Positions 62,036 through 64,000 of a stretch of 64,000 nt of DNA are shown piece after piece. This DNA is from JABDIP01 sp965250245 (GTDB lineage: Bacteria; Pseudomonadota; Alphaproteobacteria; DSM-16000; Inquilinaceae): the NCBI GenBank assembly GCA_965250245.1, contig OZ252296.1, forward strand, positions 5,084,001-5,148,000. The letters run 5' to 3'. The translations under genes were made by a program, and so were the position numbers. The notes below the pieces were generated by a model. The model saw only the letters and a program-made list of their open reading frames with translations, had not been told where the DNA came from and made no database searches. The stretch's first letter is position 1; the number at the start of each line of letters is the position of its first letter.

Positions 62036-62176
62036 ATGTCATCAATCCTGCGCATCACGGTCCTGCTCGCCGCGCTGATCGGAGTCGCGGCTACCGCCAC
62101 CGCCTGCAACACGGTCAAAGGGATCGGCCGGGACATCGAGGGCGGCGCCGAGGCGGTCGAGGACGCACTGCAATAA
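62036..62176 (+). CDS. entericidin-like small lipoprotein
   Basis: 46 residues, too short for a usual gene search. A hydrophobic signal (ILRITVLLAALIGVAATATAC) leads to Cys at residue 24, and the mature part CNTVKGIGRDIEGGAEAVEDALQ carries the entericidin EcnA/EcnB motif (CNTxxGxGxDIxxGxxAIxxA). Entericidins are tiny membrane lipoproteins linked to stress and cell lysis control. It lies 129 bases after ubiE and has no visible strong ribosome site, though the family match is good. Confidence 0.8.
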   Translation: MSSILRITVLLAALIGVAATATACNTVKGIGRDIEGGAEAVEDALQ

Positions 62177-62271
62177 ACTTGCGTATTGCCCCCTGAAGGG
62201 TGGCGATCGTTGACACCACCCCCGGCCTGACCCATCGTCCGTTGCGGGGGTACCCTTCAAGGAGAGTGTCC

Positions 62272-62451
62272 ATGCGTAGGATTGTGACCGGTGCGGTCGC
62301 CTTCGCGTTTGCCAGCGCCATCGCGGCAACGGCATCCGCATGCCCCTTCGGGCATATGGAGCAGACCGCTCAGACCAACCCGCCCGTGGTCGCCCAGACG
62401 ACGGCACCGGTGTTGCCGATCACGCCGCCGGCCGAGGAGCCCAAGGGCTGA
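62272..62451 (+). CDS. small secreted protein, 59 residues
   Basis: An AAGGAG ribosome site lies 8 bases before the ATG. MRRIVTGAVAFAFASAIAATASAC is a clear signal peptide, cleaved probably after ASA, leaving a 36-residue mature peptide rich in Pro, Gln and Thr (TNPPVVAQTTAPVLPITPP). Not recognised. A perfect hairpin at 62492-62514 follows and may be its terminator. Confidence 0.65.
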   Translation: MRRIVTGAVAFAFASAIAATASACPFGHMEQTAQTNPPVVAQTTAPVLPITPPAEEPKG

Positions 62452-62491
62452 GGCCGACGGGCTTACGGCCCGGACTCCAGGACGGAATTCA

Positions 62492-62514
62492 AGGACCCGC
62501 CGGTGGCGGGTCCT
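62492..62514 (+). terminator. hairpin after the 59-residue gene
   Basis: AGGACCCGCC-GGT-GGCGGGTCCT is a perfect 10-bp stem with a 3-base loop, 40 bases past the stop at 62451, followed by ATTGCTT. There is no long T run. Confidence 0.55.
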
Positions 62515-62592
62515 ATTGCTTGCGGGTGGACCGGCAGGTGCCTATCTTCATTCCACAGCCATGGGCTGTTTAATCTCAGGATTTCACCGACA

Positions 62593-63801
62593 ATGGACGG
62601 AAAACGGCTGCTGCTGATCGTCTCCGGCGGCATCGCGGCGTACAAATCGCTCGAGCTGATCCGGCGGCTGCGCGAACGGGGTGCGGCGGTGCGTTGCGTG
62701 CTGACCGCCGGCGGGGCGCAATTCGTGACACCGCTGTCGCTGGCCGCCCTGACGGAGGAGACGGTGCACAGCGAGCTGTTCTCGCTGACCGACGAAGCCG
62801 AGATGGGCCACATCCAGCTCTCGCGCAGCGCCGACCTCCTGGTCGTGGCGCCGGCCAGCGCCGACATCCTGGCCAAGATGGCCCACGGGCTGGCCGACGA
62901 CCTCGCCTCGACCATCCTGCTGGCCACCGACACGCCGGTGCTGGTGGCCCCGGCGATGAACGTGCGCATGTGGGAGCACGCCGCCACCCGGGCCAATATG
63001 GCGCTACTGGAACAGCGGGGCGTGCACCGGGTCGGCCCGAACGAGGGCGACATGGCCTGCGGCGAATACGGGCCGGGCCGGATGGCCGAGCCGGATGAGA
63101 TCGTCACCGCGATCGCCGGCCTGCTGGACGGCAAGGGCGGCGCGCTTTCCGGCCGCCGGGCCATCGTCACCAGTGGCCCGACCCATGAGCCGATCGACCC
63201 GGTGCGCTATATCGCCAACCGGTCGTCCGGCAAGCAGGGCCACGCCATCGCCGCCGCCCTGGCGCGGCTGGGCGCGGAGACGCAGCTGGTCACCGGGCCG
63301 ACCGTCGAGCCGGACCCGCCGGGCGTCGCCGTCTCCCACGTGGTGACCGCCCGCGACATGCTGGCCGCCTGCGAGGCCGCGCTGCCGGCCGACATCGCCG
63401 TCTGCGCCGCCGCGGTGGCCGATTGGCGTGTGGCCGAGGAGGCGGCGCAGAAGGTCAAGAAGGGCGGCAAGGCGGCGCCGGCGCTGAAGCTGGTCGAGAA
63501 CCCCGACATCCTGGCGACCCTGAGCGGCGCTGGAAACCGGCGGCCGGCCCTGGTGGTCGGCTTCGCGGCGGAAACCGAATCCGTGGTCAAGCACGGCCAG
63601 GCGAAGCTGGCCCGAAAGGGCTGTGACTGGATCGTCGCCAACGACGTCTCGGCCGCCACCGGCACCTTCGGCGGCGACGCCAACACGGTGCACCTGATCC
63701 GGACCGACGGTGTCGAGGACTGGCCCGCCATGTCCAAGCAGTCGGTCGGCGACCGGCTCGCCGCGGCGATCGCCGACCATCTGAACGGATCCGGCTCGTG
63801 A
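62593..63801 (+). CDS. coaBC: bifunctional phosphopantothenoylcysteine decarboxylase/synthetase CoaBC
   Basis: 402 residues from the ATG at 62593; the earlier open frame is rejected. The CoaC half has the flavin motif LLLIVSGGIAAYKSLELIRRL, the His in GHIQLSRSADLLVVAPASADILAKMAHGLADDL, PAMNVRMWEHAATRANM and the catalytic Cys in DMACGEYGPGRM. The CoaB half has TSGPTHEPIDPVRYIANRSSGKQGHAIA and AAVADWRV. It makes 4'-phosphopantetheine for coenzyme A. Its stop overlaps the dut start. Confidence 0.96.
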   Translation: MDGKRLLLIVSGGIAAYKSLELIRRLRERGAAVRCVLTAGGAQFVTPLSLAALTEETVHSELFSLTDEAEMGHIQLSRSADLLVVAPASADILAKMAHGLADDLASTILLATDTPVLVAPAMNVRMWEHAATRANMALLEQRGVHRVGPNEGDMACGEYGPGRMAEPDEIVTAIAGLLDGKGGALSGRRAIVTSGPTHEPIDPVRYIANRSSGKQGHAIAAALARLGAETQLVTGPTVEPDPPGVAVSHVVTARDMLAACEAALPADIAVCAAAVADWRVAEEAAQKVKKGGKAAPALKLVENPDILATLSGAGNRRPALVVGFAAETESVVKHGQAKLARKGCDWIVANDVSAATGTFGGDANTVHLIRTDGVEDWPAMSKQSVGDRLAAAIADHLNGSGS

Positions 63802-64000
63802 GCGTCGTGTCCGTGCCGGTGATCCGGCTGGAGAATGGCCACGACCTGCCGCTGCCCGGCTATGCCAGCGCCCATGCCGCCGGCATGGACCTGCTGGCCG
63901 CCATCGAGTCACCAATGGAGCTGGCGCCCGGCGGTCGTGCCCTGGTGCCGACCGGCATCGCACTCGCCCTGCCGCCCGGATACGAGGCGCAGGTGCGCCC
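63798..64000 (+). CDS. dut: dUTP diphosphatase, N-terminal part
   Basis: Starts at the GTG at 63798 (or the GTG at 63807), overlapping the coaBC stop as GTGA, and runs off the window. Recognised by ENGHDLPLPGYASAHAAGMDLLAAI, motif 1 of trimeric dUTPases, and GGRALVPTGIALALPPGYEAQVRP. It removes dUTP and makes dUMP for thymidylate. coaBC-dut is a common pair. Confidence 0.93.
   Translation, partial: MSVVSVPVIRLENGHDLPLPGYASAHAAGMDLLAAIESPMELAPGGRALVPTGIALALPPGYEAQVR

Overview
The window is about 64 kb of GC-rich chromosome from an alphaproteobacterium, most likely a Rhodospirillales-like lineage. The evidence is a RegA/ActR-type response regulator, the alphaproteobacterial layout of dnaA beside rpsT, the mutM-ubiE-coaBC-dut block, ECF41 and SigZ-type sigma factors, and the dispersed inverted repeats common in this class. 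Species cannot be assigned from sequence reading alone.

Layout. 0-7.3 kb: the end of a degenerate EAL protein, regA, the divergent cobalamin genes cobT and cobS, a secreted SYLF protein, an MFS transporter with a histidine-rich tail, a lipoprotein, and an ArsI-like glyoxalase paired with SigZ. 7.4-14.8 kb: a glycerol-3-phosphate module (ugpBAEC plus glpK) with a clear Pho box before ugpB, interrupted by a lower-GC secreted S33 hydrolase. 15-22 kb: YgjP-like metalloprotease, two unidentified low-GC genes, two overlapping EamA exporters, a DUF3429 protein, an SDR, phhB and a small zincin. 22-27.6 kb: six paralogous DUF805 membrane genes on one strand, split by a divergent pair made of a Rieske-domain protein and a SufR-like regulator with two tandem operator palindromes. 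27.6-35.2 kb: UDG-family protein and sirtuin, ECF sigma and GST, LMW phosphatase and fructosamine kinase (each pair overlapping), PBP1A and a VTT membrane protein.

35.4-58.3 kb is a dispersed replication cluster. gyrB, recF and dnaN lie together, and dnaA lies 16.5 kb away on the same strand. Between them are a cyclic-nucleotide-gated-type channel, an ECF41 sigma factor with its AhpD-like partner and a matching promoter, a zinc-free reductase, a DUF3313 lipoprotein, a tandem AAA+ ATPase, and an 8.5-kb gene for a PKD/VCBS/RHS surface protein. 58.8-64 kb: rpsT, an enoyl-CoA hydratase, mutM, ubiE, two tiny secreted proteins, coaBC and the start of dut.

Intergenic gaps carry at least ten inverted-repeat elements of several families. 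Two of them are very long, near-perfect palindromes sharing the core GGGGACAGTATAC. No tRNA, rRNA, CRISPR array, transposase or prophage was seen. The best candidates for less-described biology are the DUF805 array with its embedded Rieske/SufR-like pair, the giant RHS protein with no obvious immunity gene, and the uncharacterised gene pair at 15.9-17.8 kb.
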